A DNA stretch of 64,000 nt from Methanobacteriota archaeon (GTDB lineage Archaea; Halobacteriota; Methanomicrobia; Methanomicrobiales; Methanomicrobiaceae). The DNA lies in NCBI GenBank assembly GCA_023396365.1, contig JAEWWL010000055.1, forward strand, positions 1-64,000. The letters are read 5' to 3'. Made by a program: the position numbers and the translations under genes. Shown here piece after piece: positions 24,036 through 33,135 of this stretch. The stretch's first letter is position 1. Each line of letters opens with the position of its first letter. A model generated the notes under the pieces. The model saw only the letters and a list, made by a program, of their open reading frames with translations, was not told the origin of the DNA and did no database searches.

Positions 24036-25135
24036 TTTCGTCAATATCGCCTGAAGACAGAGAGCGCCTTGAAATGACAGGCATTGAACTTTCCGAAGAG
24101 AACAGGTCAGGAAGCTTCATCCAGACAGATCAGCATATCCACCACTCATCATCAAAGACTGAGGGAATAGAGATGCTTCCAATTGATATTGCCCTTAAAA
24201 AATATGACTGGCTTGCAGATAAATTCTGGAATCTTGTAAAGCGCGATAAAGATGAAGCCACAAAAATTGTCTCTGACAAAGAGGAGCATGAAGGCCCGCG
24301 TGGTTTTTGTATAATTGCACGAAAGGGCAGCAAAAATGTATTTCCCCTCCAGTCCTGTCTTTTTATGAAGAATGCCGAAGTGCAGACTGTCCACAATATT
24401 ATAATTGCAGAGGAAGGCTCAGAGCTTCATTTAATTACCGGGTGCACAAGCAGCATCGGAAGGGAAAGAGGAGCGCATTACGGAATAACCGAGATTTACG
24501 TGGGAAAAGATGCCCTTGTAAGCAACACCATGATTCATACATGGGGTGAAAATATAAGAGTTATTCCAAGAAGTGCAACGGTTGTTGAAGAGAACGGAAC
24601 ATTCCTTTCAAATTATGTTAGCATGAATCCTGTCGGGTATGTTCAGATGTATCCTGTTGCCGACCTTGCCGGAAAGAATGCTGTTGCAAGATTCAATTCA
24701 ATCGTTGTGGCACAAAAAGGCTCTGAACTTGATCTTGGACAGCGTGCCATATTAAACGCCGAAGGAACAAGTGCCGAGCTTATATCGCGTCTTATAACAA
24801 CAGGCGGAAAATCTGTATCGCGTTCACATATTATTGGTGCTGCACCAAATACAAAGGGCCATATTGAATGCAAGGGTCTTATCTTAAAGGATGGAACAAT
24901 ACATGCTGTTCCTGAGATTGAAGGAAGGCTTACAAACACCGAGCTCTCTCATGAGGCGGCTGTCGGGAAAATAGCACGTGATGAGATCGAATACCTGATG
25001 GCAAGAGGGCTGAATGAAGAGGAGGCAACCGCAACAATCATCAGAGGTTTTCTTGACGTCAGAATAAAGGGTCTTCCATCTTCTCTTCAGAAAAAAATTG
25101 ATATGGCAATAGATGCCGCAGAGTCAGGTTTTTAA
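24020..25135 (+). CDS. sufB: Fe-S cluster scaffold protein SufB
   Basis: This SufB/SufD-family protein carries nascent iron-sulfur clusters and works with SufC. The ATG at 24020, 8 nt after GGGAG, is chosen over an upstream GTG at 24011; it gives 371 residues, shorter than bacterial SufB. The beta-helix core ends in 'KGHIECKGLIL', whose cysteine (near residue 284) lines up with the functional cysteine of SufB. 'NTELSHEAAVGKI' carries the conserved histidine-glutamate pair. A single protein probably serves as homodimer in place of SufB and SufD. It overlaps sufC and is followed by a cyclase-family gene 24 bp later. Confidence 0.94.
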   Translation: MPEELISSISPEDRERLEMTGIELSEENRSGSFIQTDQHIHHSSSKTEGIEMLPIDIALKKYDWLADKFWNLVKRDKDEATKIVSDKEEHEGPRGFCIIARKGSKNVFPLQSCLFMKNAEVQTVHNIIIAEEGSELHLITGCTSSIGRERGAHYGITEIYVGKDALVSNTMIHTWGENIRVIPRSATVVEENGTFLSNYVSMNPVGYVQMYPVADLAGKNAVARFNSIVVAQKGSELDLGQRAILNAEGTSAELISRLITTGGKSVSRSHIIGAAPNTKGHIECKGLILKDGTIHAVPEIEGRLTNTELSHEAAVGKIARDEIEYLMARGLNEEEATATIIRGFLDVRIKGLPSSLQKKIDMAIDAAESGF

Positions 25136-25159
25136 ACAATACTCTCTTCTTTTTATTAC

Positions 25160-25762
25160 ATGCCCTGCTACGATATCACCCGGGAGCTTTCAGAAAGCAC
25201 ACTGGTATATCCAGGAGATCCTGAGATAAAAATTAAAACTGTGGATGAGAACGGCTATAGAATTTCTGCAATCAGCCTTTCAACACACAGCGGAACACAT
25301 ATTGATGCACCGTCTCACTACCTGAAATCCGCGATGACGGTTGACAGGATTCCTCCTGAGGTTTTAACAGGCGAGGTCAGGGTGATTGATCTTACACTGA
25401 CAGAGGGCTCAATCGGACGATATGATCTTAAGGGAAGGCTTCTTGGCTCCAAGCGGATTCTTTTGAAGACATCTTTTTCCGGAAAGAGCAGATTTGAAGA
25501 TGATTATCCTCACATTACTCAGGAGGCTTGCGAATATTTAATTGAGAAGGGAGTTTTTCTTATTGGAACAGATGCTCCGTCAATTGAGTCAGCAGATGGC
25601 GATGGTTCAGTGCACAGGGCACTTCTTTCAAACAATATTGTAATAATTGAACTTTTGGATCTCTCCCTTGTAAAGGAAGGAGTCTACAGACTGTGTGCTC
25701 TTCCTCTCAGGCTTAAAGGGCTTGACGGCTCTCCTGCAAGAGTGATACTGTCAGATTTGTAA
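25160..25762 (+). CDS. Cyclase-family metal hydrolase (kynurenine-formamidase-like)
   Basis: The 200-residue protein has the cyclase-family motif HSGTHIDAPSHY, in which the histidines and aspartate bind a divalent metal. The N-terminal 'DITRELSESTLVYPGDP' and the later 'LIGTDAPSIE' are also family marks. Members hydrolyse formamide or cyclic amide bonds, the best known being arylformamidase. Tryptophan degradation is unlikely in a methanogen, so the real substrate is unknown. The gene follows sufB by 24 bp without a promoter in between, and the next gene starts 20 bp after it, so all may be on one transcript. Confidence 0.88.
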   Translation: MPCYDITRELSESTLVYPGDPEIKIKTVDENGYRISAISLSTHSGTHIDAPSHYLKSAMTVDRIPPEVLTGEVRVIDLTLTEGSIGRYDLKGRLLGSKRILLKTSFSGKSRFEDDYPHITQEACEYLIEKGVFLIGTDAPSIESADGDGSVHRALLSNNIVIIELLDLSLVKEGVYRLCALPLRLKGLDGSPARVILSDL

Positions 25763-25782
25763 ATTAAAATTAAGGTGATTTT

Positions 25783-26391
25783 TTGAGCATAATAACCGAT
25801 GCTGTGGATAAGTTTGAGGAGATAATCTCCGGAAGCGGCTGTGATCATGGAATAGTCTCTTTTAAAGAGGCTCCTGATTTGAAAATTTGCCCGTATGTGC
25901 AGGGCAGGTGCATAAAGGTTGAGTATGGCGGGAAAACATGTGAGATTGTGACATCATACCCTCTTGAAGTCTCAACAAAGGTCTCATTTATGTATAAGCA
26001 GCCCCTTGGCACAGCTGTTCAGAGAACAGCCGCATGTGGAATAATAAATGCCCTTGCAAATTTTATGTGTTTTATACGTCTTGCAAGGTCATGTGACGAA
26101 AGTTCTCATAAAGACTGCCTCTGTCAGCTGAAGTCAGAGATAGCTGATAAAAAAGTGTACCTTAACGGCACACTTCCCGGACTTAATGAAAAAATAAGTG
26201 ATAATATTGTTAAATCACCTGAAATGGCAGATATTATTATTGTCTCAGGAGACGGGCTTTTTGATGATGAAATGCTTTCCATAACAGAGGGCTGCAGAGG
26301 TAAAAAAAGGCTGATTTTTATCGGGCCGACAACGGCAGGATTTTCAAATATAAGCGGCCTGGAGCATTTCTGCCCTTATGGCAGGAGATAA
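25783..26391 (+). CDS. Conserved hypothetical protein, possible Rossmann-like C-terminus
   Basis: A TTG start at 25783 is supported by AAGGTGA at 25772-25778; the product has 202 residues. The N-terminal half has five cysteines, among them 'CIKVEYGGKTCEIV' and 'CLCQLKSEIA'. The C-terminal half, 'MADIIIVSGDGLFDDEML' and 'KKRLIFIGPTTAGFSNI', reads like alternating strands and helices of a Rossmann-type domain and faintly resembles DUF364 proteins; that link is inference. No catalytic motif is seen. It closes the suf-cyclase run; a new promoter follows before the next gene. Confidence 0.65.
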   Translation: MSIITDAVDKFEEIISGSGCDHGIVSFKEAPDLKICPYVQGRCIKVEYGGKTCEIVTSYPLEVSTKVSFMYKQPLGTAVQRTAACGIINALANFMCFIRLARSCDESSHKDCLCQLKSEIADKKVYLNGTLPGLNEKISDNIVKSPEMADIIIVSGDGLFDDEMLSITEGCRGKKRLIFIGPTTAGFSNISGLEHFCPYGRR

Positions 26392-26472
26392 TAGTGTTTG
26401 TATAACAAAATCTGTGATTATTGCAGCTTATGATTTTATTTACTCTTTTAACTGGAATGAAATTTTTGCCAA

Positions 26473-26479
26473 TTTATAT
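26473..26479 (+). promoter_or_regulatory. TATA box of the amino-sugar cluster
   Basis: TTTATAT lies 27-33 nt before the ATG at 26506. No ribosome binding site is seen, so the mRNA of this cluster is probably leaderless. Confidence 0.5.
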
Positions 26480-26505
26480 CTTCTTATAAGTGGAAAACAA
26501 ATAGC

Positions 26506-27771
26506 ATGCTTTTTGGTTCATCAGGAATCAGACGTGTATATAATAAGGAACTTCTTTTTACTGCTCTTAGTGTAGGAATAGCAGCAGCAAAACCCGGCCA
26601 GAAAATTACTGTCGGAAGAGATGCTAGAACAAGCGGAAAAGCCCTTCAGAATGCCTTCATGGCAGGAGCTGTTTTCAGAGGCGCCGATGTATATGACGGG
26701 GGGATTGCACCCACACCAACCGTTGCATTTGCTGCCGGAAAGCGTGATATGGGCTGCTGTATTACAGCATCGCACAATCCTGAGGAGTACAACGGATTAA
26801 AGCTTATAAATCCTGATGGCTCTGCATTTACAAAAGCACAGCAGAAAGAGATTGAAGATAAAATATTAAAAGCTCCTGGCGGTAACTGGGAGAGTCAGGG
26901 TGAAATCAAAACAGAGGATATTATAAAGCCGCATAAAGAGGCAATCCTTAAAAAAATTCAGGTAAGCCGTGAGCTTAGGATGGTTGCAGACTGCGGCGGA
27001 GGTGCGGGCAGCATGATTACACCTTCGCTTTTAAAGGCAGCAGGAGTAAAAACGTCCTGCATCAACTGCAACACAAACGGAATATTCCCAAGACCATCTG
27101 AGCCTCTTGAAAAAAACCTGTATTACATTCATGACATTATCTTAAAAAACAAAGCAGAAGGCGCAGTTATTCATGACGGTGACGCCGACCGTTTTATGGC
27201 ATTTGATGACAGGGGAAGGTTTATAGGAGGAGATCATCTCCTCATGCTTTTTTCAGAATATACGGGTGCAAAAAAAGTTGTTACAACATCCGATGCATCA
27301 ATGGCAATAGAGGAGATTGCAGAGGTTCACAGAACTCCGGTAGGTGACTCTTTTGTATCAGAGGAGCTTTTGTCATGGGGTGATTTTGGAGGAGAACCCT
27401 CGGGTGCCTGGATTTTTCCTAAACATACGCTGTGCCCTGATGGAATATATTCAGCCGCGTTGTTCTGCAGTATTGCATCAGAGACCAAAATCTCCTCTCT
27501 TATTGATGATATGCCGAATTATCCAATCCTTAGAAATTCTTACATGTGCCCGGATGCACGCGGGGTTTTGGCATTAATGGGTGCGGAAAATCCGACAGAT
27601 GGAATAAGAATTTCTGATGAGGACGGCTGGTGTCTTATCCGTGCAAGCGGAACAGAGCCCAAGGTGAGAATAACAGCAGAAGGGAAAACAAAAGAGGCTG
27701 CAAAAAGAATGGAGGAGAAGGGAAAAACTCTCCTGTCTTCTGCAGGCAAAAAATATAAGCAATCAGAATAG
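26506..27771 (+). CDS. glmM: Phosphoglucosamine mutase / phosphohexomutase
   Basis: The enzyme interconverts glucosamine 6-phosphate and glucosamine 1-phosphate. The 421-residue protein has the phosphoserine loop TASHNP with Ser89 as the phosphorylated residue. It has the metal-binding DGDADR, the sugar-binding 'GEPSGAWIF' and the C-terminal phosphate loop RASGTEPK. Archaeal enzymes of this family may also act on mannose or glucose phosphates. The cluster context (two GlmU-like genes and GlmS) favours glucosamine. The next gene starts 13 bp after its stop. Confidence 0.9.
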   Translation: MLFGSSGIRRVYNKELLFTALSVGIAAAKPGQKITVGRDARTSGKALQNAFMAGAVFRGADVYDGGIAPTPTVAFAAGKRDMGCCITASHNPEEYNGLKLINPDGSAFTKAQQKEIEDKILKAPGGNWESQGEIKTEDIIKPHKEAILKKIQVSRELRMVADCGGGAGSMITPSLLKAAGVKTSCINCNTNGIFPRPSEPLEKNLYYIHDIILKNKAEGAVIHDGDADRFMAFDDRGRFIGGDHLLMLFSEYTGAKKVVTTSDASMAIEEIAEVHRTPVGDSFVSEELLSWGDFGGEPSGAWIFPKHTLCPDGIYSAALFCSIASETKISSLIDDMPNYPILRNSYMCPDARGVLALMGAENPTDGIRISDEDGWCLIRASGTEPKVRITAEGKTKEAAKRMEEKGKTLLSSAGKKYKQSE

Positions 27772-27784
27772 AGGTTTTTTGAAT

Positions 27785-28987
27785 ATGGAATGTGTAGTTC
27801 TTGCCGCAGGAGAGGGAAAGAGGATGAGGCCTCTTACAGCATCAAGGCCAAAGGTGATGCTTCCTGTTGCAAACAGGCCCATGCTTGAGCATCTTTTAAT
27901 TGCGGTGCGCAATGCCGGAATTTCTGAATTTGTATTTGTTGTCGGCTATCATGAACAGGAGATAAGAAATCATTTCAAAGACGGTTCTTCGTTTGGAGTA
28001 AATATCAGTTACACAGTACAGCGGCGACAGATGGGGACAGCCGATGCCCTTTTGGCAGCAGAAGGTCTTGTCAGTGGCAGATTTCTTCTGCTAAACGGTG
28101 ATATGATCTTAAACTCCGCTGATATCACCAGATTCTGCTCATATGATGCTCCATGCATCGGAACATATGAGAGCAGCCACCCGGAGGATTTCGGTGTTGT
28201 TGTATCAGATGGTGAGATTGTTACCGGTCTTTTTGAAAAATCAAAAAAACCGCCGGGCAATATAATAAATGCGGGAATCTATCTTTTCGAGCCCGTTATA
28301 TTTGGGATTTTAAAAAGCCTGTCCCTGTCTGAAAGGGGCGAGTATGAATTAACAGATGCACTCGAAGACTACATCAGAAAAGGAGAACTCAAATCATGCA
28401 TTCTTTCCTCGTGGTATGACATAGGCGAGCCGTGGAATCTTTTGGATGCAAACGAATCCATGATGCAGTCTGCAAAAGATATAATCTTTGGAGCAGTTGA
28501 GGAGAATGTCTTTATTCATGGGAATCTTTCTCTTGGAAAGGGAAGTGTGATAAAATCCGGAACATATATTGAAGGCTCCTGCATAATCGGTGAAAACTGC
28601 TCAATAGGCCCTCATGCCTACATTCGCGGATCAACTGCAATAGGAGACAACTGCCACATCGGGCATTCTGTGGAGGTTAAAAACTCCGTAATCTTCAATA
28701 ACACCAAAATCCCCCATTTTAACTATGTGGGCGACAGCGTGATAGGCTCAGGGTGCAATTTTGGTGCAGGAACAAAGATCGCAAATCTCAGGCACGACCG
28801 AAAGAATGTCAGAGCCGGAGGCCAGGATACCAAAAGGCGGAAATTCGGCGCAGTTGTCGGCGATGATGTCCAGCTTGGAATTAACTGTTCTGTAAATGCA
28901 GGCGCAGTTATTGGAAGCAGGGTTGCTGCCGCACCCGGCTCATATCTTGAAGGGAGAATAAATGATGATGTCAGGATTGGTAGGTGA
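27785..28987 (+). CDS. glmU: Bifunctional sugar-1-P nucleotidylyltransferase/acetyltransferase, GlmU-like
   Basis: The ATG at 27785 lies 9 nt after GAGGT; a TTG at 27779 is possible but too close to it. The 400-residue protein begins with the nucleotidyltransferase signature 'LAAGEGKRMRPLTASRPK' and has 'LLNGDMIL' for the metal site. From about residue 240 it has hexapeptide repeats of a left-handed beta-helix, such as 'IIGENCSIGPHAYIRGS'. The motif 'IANLRHDRKNV' and the 'GAVVGDDVQLGIN' that follows are kept as in archaeal enzymes that acetylate glucosamine 1-phosphate and then add UMP. It therefore probably makes UDP-GlcNAc. A paralogue follows 6 bp downstream. Confidence 0.9.
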   Translation: MECVVLAAGEGKRMRPLTASRPKVMLPVANRPMLEHLLIAVRNAGISEFVFVVGYHEQEIRNHFKDGSSFGVNISYTVQRRQMGTADALLAAEGLVSGRFLLLNGDMILNSADITRFCSYDAPCIGTYESSHPEDFGVVVSDGEIVTGLFEKSKKPPGNIINAGIYLFEPVIFGILKSLSLSERGEYELTDALEDYIRKGELKSCILSSWYDIGEPWNLLDANESMMQSAKDIIFGAVEENVFIHGNLSLGKGSVIKSGTYIEGSCIIGENCSIGPHAYIRGSTAIGDNCHIGHSVEVKNSVIFNNTKIPHFNYVGDSVIGSGCNFGAGTKIANLRHDRKNVRAGGQDTKRRKFGAVVGDDVQLGINCSVNAGAVIGSRVAAAPGSYLEGRINDDVRIGR

Positions 28988-28993
28988 ATTGTA

Positions 28994-30145
28994 ATGCAGG
29001 CAGTGATTCTTGCCGGCGGTGAGGGTTCAAGGCTCAGGCCTCTTACAAGAGGGCAGCCAAAGGTGATGATTCCGGTTTCAAACCGGCCTGTAATTGATTA
29101 TGTAATTGAGGCTCTTTTGAAAAACGGAATCAGGGATATTATAGTTGTTGCAGGCTACAGGCGTGAGCAGCTTATCAGGTACTTAAACGGGCTTGATACT
29201 GATATTAAAGTTGCAGTTCAGAAAAAGCAGCTTGGAGCAGCAGATGCGCTGCGAAGTGCCGAAGCCTTAATTGAAGGGGACTTTCTTTTGCTCCCCGGAG
29301 ACAACTATATTGACTCTGACTCCATCGCATCTATTAAAAACGAAAAAAATGCAATGCTTGTATCACCGCATCCTTATCCGTCAAATTATGGTGTTGTGGA
29401 TATCGAAGACGGATTTGTAAAAAAGATTGTGGAAAAGCCGGATGTCAGCGGTGATATGATGGTAAGCACAGGTATATTTTCGCTTACAAAGGATTTTTTC
29501 AGCTATCCTCAAAACTGCCTTATTCCTGAAGTAATTGATCTTATGATCAGCCGCGGGATAAAAATTAAGGCAGTAGCTGCAACAGGATGGCATGATGCAA
29601 TATATCCCTGGGACCTTTTGAAGATGAATAAAATGACGCTTTTATCTGTGAAATCTGAGGTGTCAGGCGAGGTCAGCAGAAACTCTGTCATATCAGGCAA
29701 GGTGTCTGTCGGCAAAGGCACAGTTATCAGTCCGTTTGCAGTAATCCGGGGGCCTGCTGTAATCGGGGAAGATTCATACATCGGCCCGCACACCTGCATT
29801 ATGCCTGATACTTCAGTAGGCTCAAGAGTACACATCGCACCTTTCACATTGATAGAAAACTCGATCGTAATGGATGACTGCACAATAGGCTCACATTCCA
29901 AAATATCCAAATCTGTTATAGGCAGCGGCTGTGTTTTAGCTGATCATACATCCACTGTTTCAGAGACAGGCATATTTGAGTCTGAAAGCGGATTTGTCAA
30001 AGGAAGTTTTGGTGCAATAATAGGGGACGGGACTAAATCCGCTCCATTTACGGTTTTCAGGCACAGTCTTGTAGGGAATATGTCTACGATTGAAAACGGC
30101 AGAATTATTGATGGAAGTCTGCCTGAGAATTCGATAGTAAAATAA
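28994..30145 (+). CDS. Second GlmU-like sugar-1-P nucleotidylyltransferase
   Basis: This 383-residue protein is a paralogue of the one just upstream. The nucleotidyltransferase opening 'LAGGEGSRLRPLTRGQPK' is complete and 'LLPGDNYID' fills the metal site. Hexapeptide repeats begin near residue 230. It differs at the end: the 'NLRHD' stretch of the first copy is replaced by 'ADHTSTVSETGIF', and the residues around 'GAIIGDGTKSAPF' have also changed. It may lack acetyltransferase activity or use another sugar. It sits 6 bp after the first copy and 12 bp before glmS. Which nucleotide sugar it makes cannot be read here. Confidence 0.85.
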   Translation: MQAVILAGGEGSRLRPLTRGQPKVMIPVSNRPVIDYVIEALLKNGIRDIIVVAGYRREQLIRYLNGLDTDIKVAVQKKQLGAADALRSAEALIEGDFLLLPGDNYIDSDSIASIKNEKNAMLVSPHPYPSNYGVVDIEDGFVKKIVEKPDVSGDMMVSTGIFSLTKDFFSYPQNCLIPEVIDLMISRGIKIKAVAATGWHDAIYPWDLLKMNKMTLLSVKSEVSGEVSRNSVISGKVSVGKGTVISPFAVIRGPAVIGEDSYIGPHTCIMPDTSVGSRVHIAPFTLIENSIVMDDCTIGSHSKISKSVIGSGCVLADHTSTVSETGIFESESGFVKGSFGAIIGDGTKSAPFTVFRHSLVGNMSTIENGRIIDGSLPENSIVK

Positions 30146-30157
30146 ACCGGAACAATA

Positions 30158-31897
30158 ATGTGCGGAATTGTAGGATACATCGGAAGGCGGAATGCTGCAC
30201 CTGTTGTGGTTGAAGGCTTAAAAAGGCTTGAATATCGCGGATATGATTCATTTGGTGTGGCAACGGCTGATAATGGCATAAATATTGTAAAAAGGCAGGG
30301 GAGAATTTCTGATCTTGGAGGCCTTGCATCAGGACTGTCTGGTTTTGCAGGAATAGGGCATACCAGATGGGCAACACATGGTGTGCCAAATGATATCAAT
30401 GCCCATCCCCATACCGACTGCAGTGGAAATATTGCAATTGTACACAACGGGATTATTGAGAATTATATTGAACTGAAGCGAAAATTAATTTCAGAAGGGC
30501 ATGTTTTCTTATCCGAAACCGACAGTGAGGTAATTTCCCATCTGATAGAAAAGTTCTATAGCGGTGATCTTTTAAAAGCAGTAAATTCTGCAGTCTGTGA
30601 GCTTGAGGGAAGCTACGCTCTTCTGGCAGTATGCGGAGATGAAAAAAGAATTGTTGCCGCAAGAAAATCAAACCCTCTTGTTGTCGGCATTGGAGATGGT
30701 GAGATGTTTGCCTCTTCAGATATGACGCCTGTTCTTGATTATACACAGAAGATAATATTCCTTGAAGATGGTGACATTGCTGATATAAATGAGTCTGGCA
30801 TTTCAGTTTACAACTGTGGAAATTCTGTTTGCAGAGAATCAGAGATTGTCGAATGGGATGTTGAGTCTGCAAGAAAAGGCGGCTTTGATCATTACATGCA
30901 AAAGGAGATATTTGAGCAGCCTGATGTTTTTCACAACAGTTTCAGCCGCAATATTGATGAAGATGCAGTCTCTGCCTTAAGAAATGCATCTCTTATAACT
31001 GTTGTTGCGTGCGGAACATCGTATCATGCAGGAATTGTATTCCGGTATTTAATGGAGAAGTACTGCAAAAAACCTGTAAGGGTAGAGATTGCCTCTGAAT
31101 TTTTAAATTTCACACCCTGCAGGGATTCTGTTATGATTGCGGTTACACAGTCGGGAGAGACTGCTGATACGCTCTCAGCCTTAAAACTGGGCAGAAACGA
31201 AAACTGCAACGCCTTTGCAATTACAAATGTTCTTGGAAGTTCTGTAACAAGAATTGCAGACTATGTTCTTTATACCAGTGCAGGTCCTGAAATAAGCGTT
31301 GCTGCGACAAAATCCTTCATTGCACAGGTTGCAGTGTTTCTGAGAATTATTTCTGAATTATCAGATGAGGACATCGAAGGTGAAATTTCCGGAATTTATC
31401 CTGCAATAGAAGAGGCGCTTTTGTTTGATGCAGAACCGGCAGCTGATATCTGCAAGGGTGCTTTTAATATGTTTTTCGTGGGGAGGGGAATTTATTATCC
31501 GGTCTCTCTTGAAGGCGCACTTAAGATGAAGGAGATTACTTATATTCATGCCGAAGGCTATCCTGCAGGAGAATTAAAGCACGGGCCTTTCTCTTTGCTG
31601 AGCGAACAGACGCCTGTAATCGCAGTATGCACAAAAGATGACTCATATCCTGTGATGATGTCAAATATAAAAGAGATAAAGGCAAGGGGAGCGCCGGTAA
31701 TCGGAATAGGCTCTGCAGGTGATATTGACCTTGAGGATATATGCGATCTTTATATTCCGCTTCCAAAATCAACAGGAATATGTGAGGTGATTACCGCTAC
31801 AGTTATTCTTCAGGAGCTTGCCTACAAAACAGCAGTTCTTCTGGGCAGGGATGTTGACAGGCCAAGAAACCTTGCAAAGAGTGTAACGGTTGTTTAA
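30158..31897 (+). CDS. glmS: Glutamine:fructose-6-phosphate aminotransferase
   Basis: GlmS makes glucosamine 6-phosphate from fructose 6-phosphate and glutamine, the first step to UDP-GlcNAc. Cys2 in 'MCGIVGYIG' is the glutaminase nucleophile after removal of Met1, and 'TRWATHG' and 'NGIIENY' complete that domain. The second half has two SIS sugar-isomerase domains, with 'CGTSYHAG', 'SQSGETADT' and the C-terminal 'LAKSVTVV' that carries the active-site lysine. At 579 residues it is slightly shorter than bacterial GlmS. It closes the cluster; all enzymes from fructose 6-phosphate to UDP-GlcNAc are therefore encoded together. Confidence 0.96.
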   Translation: MCGIVGYIGRRNAAPVVVEGLKRLEYRGYDSFGVATADNGINIVKRQGRISDLGGLASGLSGFAGIGHTRWATHGVPNDINAHPHTDCSGNIAIVHNGIIENYIELKRKLISEGHVFLSETDSEVISHLIEKFYSGDLLKAVNSAVCELEGSYALLAVCGDEKRIVAARKSNPLVVGIGDGEMFASSDMTPVLDYTQKIIFLEDGDIADINESGISVYNCGNSVCRESEIVEWDVESARKGGFDHYMQKEIFEQPDVFHNSFSRNIDEDAVSALRNASLITVVACGTSYHAGIVFRYLMEKYCKKPVRVEIASEFLNFTPCRDSVMIAVTQSGETADTLSALKLGRNENCNAFAITNVLGSSVTRIADYVLYTSAGPEISVAATKSFIAQVAVFLRIISELSDEDIEGEISGIYPAIEEALLFDAEPAADICKGAFNMFFVGRGIYYPVSLEGALKMKEITYIHAEGYPAGELKHGPFSLLSEQTPVIAVCTKDDSYPVMMSNIKEIKARGAPVIGIGSAGDIDLEDICDLYIPLPKSTGICEVITATVILQELAYKTAVLLGRDVDRPRNLAKSVTVV

Positions 31898-31961
31898 ATT
31901 TAATTAATCAATTTTTTGCATTGCCAGTTTACAGTTTATTTTTTTTATTAAAAAAATAAAT

Positions 31962-33041
31962 TTAAGAATTTTCTATAAATTTTACTCCTGTATTGTCTGT
32001 TTTGGTTTCAAGCGCAACAATAAGTCCTGCGTCCTCAATTAATTTAACAGCCTCTTCACGTTTTTTTCCGGTGATTACTGCAATTGATGGGCCTACCGAG
32101 CTCATGCCGACAAACTCAAAGCCGGCATCTCTTAATCTGCTCATGTAGTAGTATATCTCAAAGGAGTTGTGTTCGACCTCGGCACGCTTTGAACCCCTGA
32201 AATCCATCTCCCAGATTATGTCACCTGTTTTTTTCAGGTCATCTCTGTGAAGGGCAGGAATCAGATCCATTAAAACCATGTAGGCCTTAAGCTCCCTGTC
32301 GCGGTAGTCAAGAGTTCTTGCCCTGTTCATTAAAAGACGGAACTCATCATCGCCTGATGCCTTTGCATCTGTCGGAGGAATAATAATGTATACATCTTTT
32401 CCTTCAGCAAATCTGCAGTTGTGAACAAGGGTTAATTCGTCGCCCATTATTGCAATTCCCCCGTAGGTTGCCGCAGCAGGTCCGACACCTGTTTCAAAGC
32501 CGCCTATAATGTTTGCGTCTGTTGTCTCCTCAACATAATTGTGCCCGATTAGAAGCCTTATCTCTTCAGATGAAAGCGGGTTTCCAAGTGCCCTGTTCAT
32601 TGCATGGCCGACTGCCAGCATCACAGAACCTGTTGAGCCAAGGCCGACATGTTTTTTATCATGGTCGCGGACACAGATCTTAAACCCGCCTGTGTAGCCT
32701 GTTGCTTTTTTGAAAACCTCTGTGAAATGAATTACTATCGGTTTTCTTGAAAAATCAATCTCAAGGCCGGACTCTGTGCATTCAGCAACAGCTGTTGTAT
32801 AAATCCTGATCGCAAAGCCGATTCCTCCCCCGCCGGGCCTGTCGGGTGAAAAGCGGTTCATGTCAAGAACTGTTAAGTGTATTCTTGCCGGAACTTTTAC
32901 CTCCACAGGCCCTTTTGCCGGCTTTAGCTCAAAACTTTTTTTATCGATACCTAATGTGTTGATATTTTCACCGGTTTTGAATGGTGAAAATTCGTACATG
33001 ACAAGATCCAGGTCTCCGCCACGGATCATCAGTTTGGACAT
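31962..33041 (-). CDS. GHMP-fold protein, beta-RFAP-synthase-like
   Basis: The 359-residue protein is a member of the GHMP group close to beta-ribofuranosylaminobenzene 5'-phosphate synthase, which joins 4-hydroxybenzoate or p-aminobenzoate to phosphoribosyl pyrophosphate in methanopterin synthesis. 'PARIHLTVLDMNR', 'GGGGIGFAI' and the glycine-rich loop 'HVGLGSTGSVMLAVG' support this. The synthase has a wide set of archaeal paralogues described as predicted sugar kinases, so the exact role is uncertain. It is convergent with glmS and lies 94 bp after the DUF2148 gene on the same strand. Confidence 0.78.
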   Translation of the reverse strand: MSKLMIRGGDLDLVMYEFSPFKTGENINTLGIDKKSFELKPAKGPVEVKVPARIHLTVLDMNRFSPDRPGGGGIGFAIRIYTTAVAECTESGLEIDFSRKPIVIHFTEVFKKATGYTGGFKICVRDHDKKHVGLGSTGSVMLAVGHAMNRALGNPLSSEEIRLLIGHNYVEETTDANIIGGFETGVGPAAATYGGIAIMGDELTLVHNCRFAEGKDVYIIIPPTDAKASGDDEFRLLMNRARTLDYRDRELKAYMVLMDLIPALHRDDLKKTGDIIWEMDFRGSKRAEVEHNSFEIYYYMSRLRDAGFEFVGMSSVGPSIAVITGKKREEAVKLIEDAGLIVALETKTDNTGVKFIENS

Positions 33042-33135
33042 AAATTCTCCATTTTAAGAATAGAGCGGTAATCTGCAGTCCTGATGAAGCCAGATTTATT
33101 GGTTCATCAAAAAGTTTCTAAAACCTGATTTTTTT

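Noticed and set aside
26378..26575. 65-codon frame across the start of glmM
   Set aside because: It covers the TATA box and start of glmM and has no coding signs.
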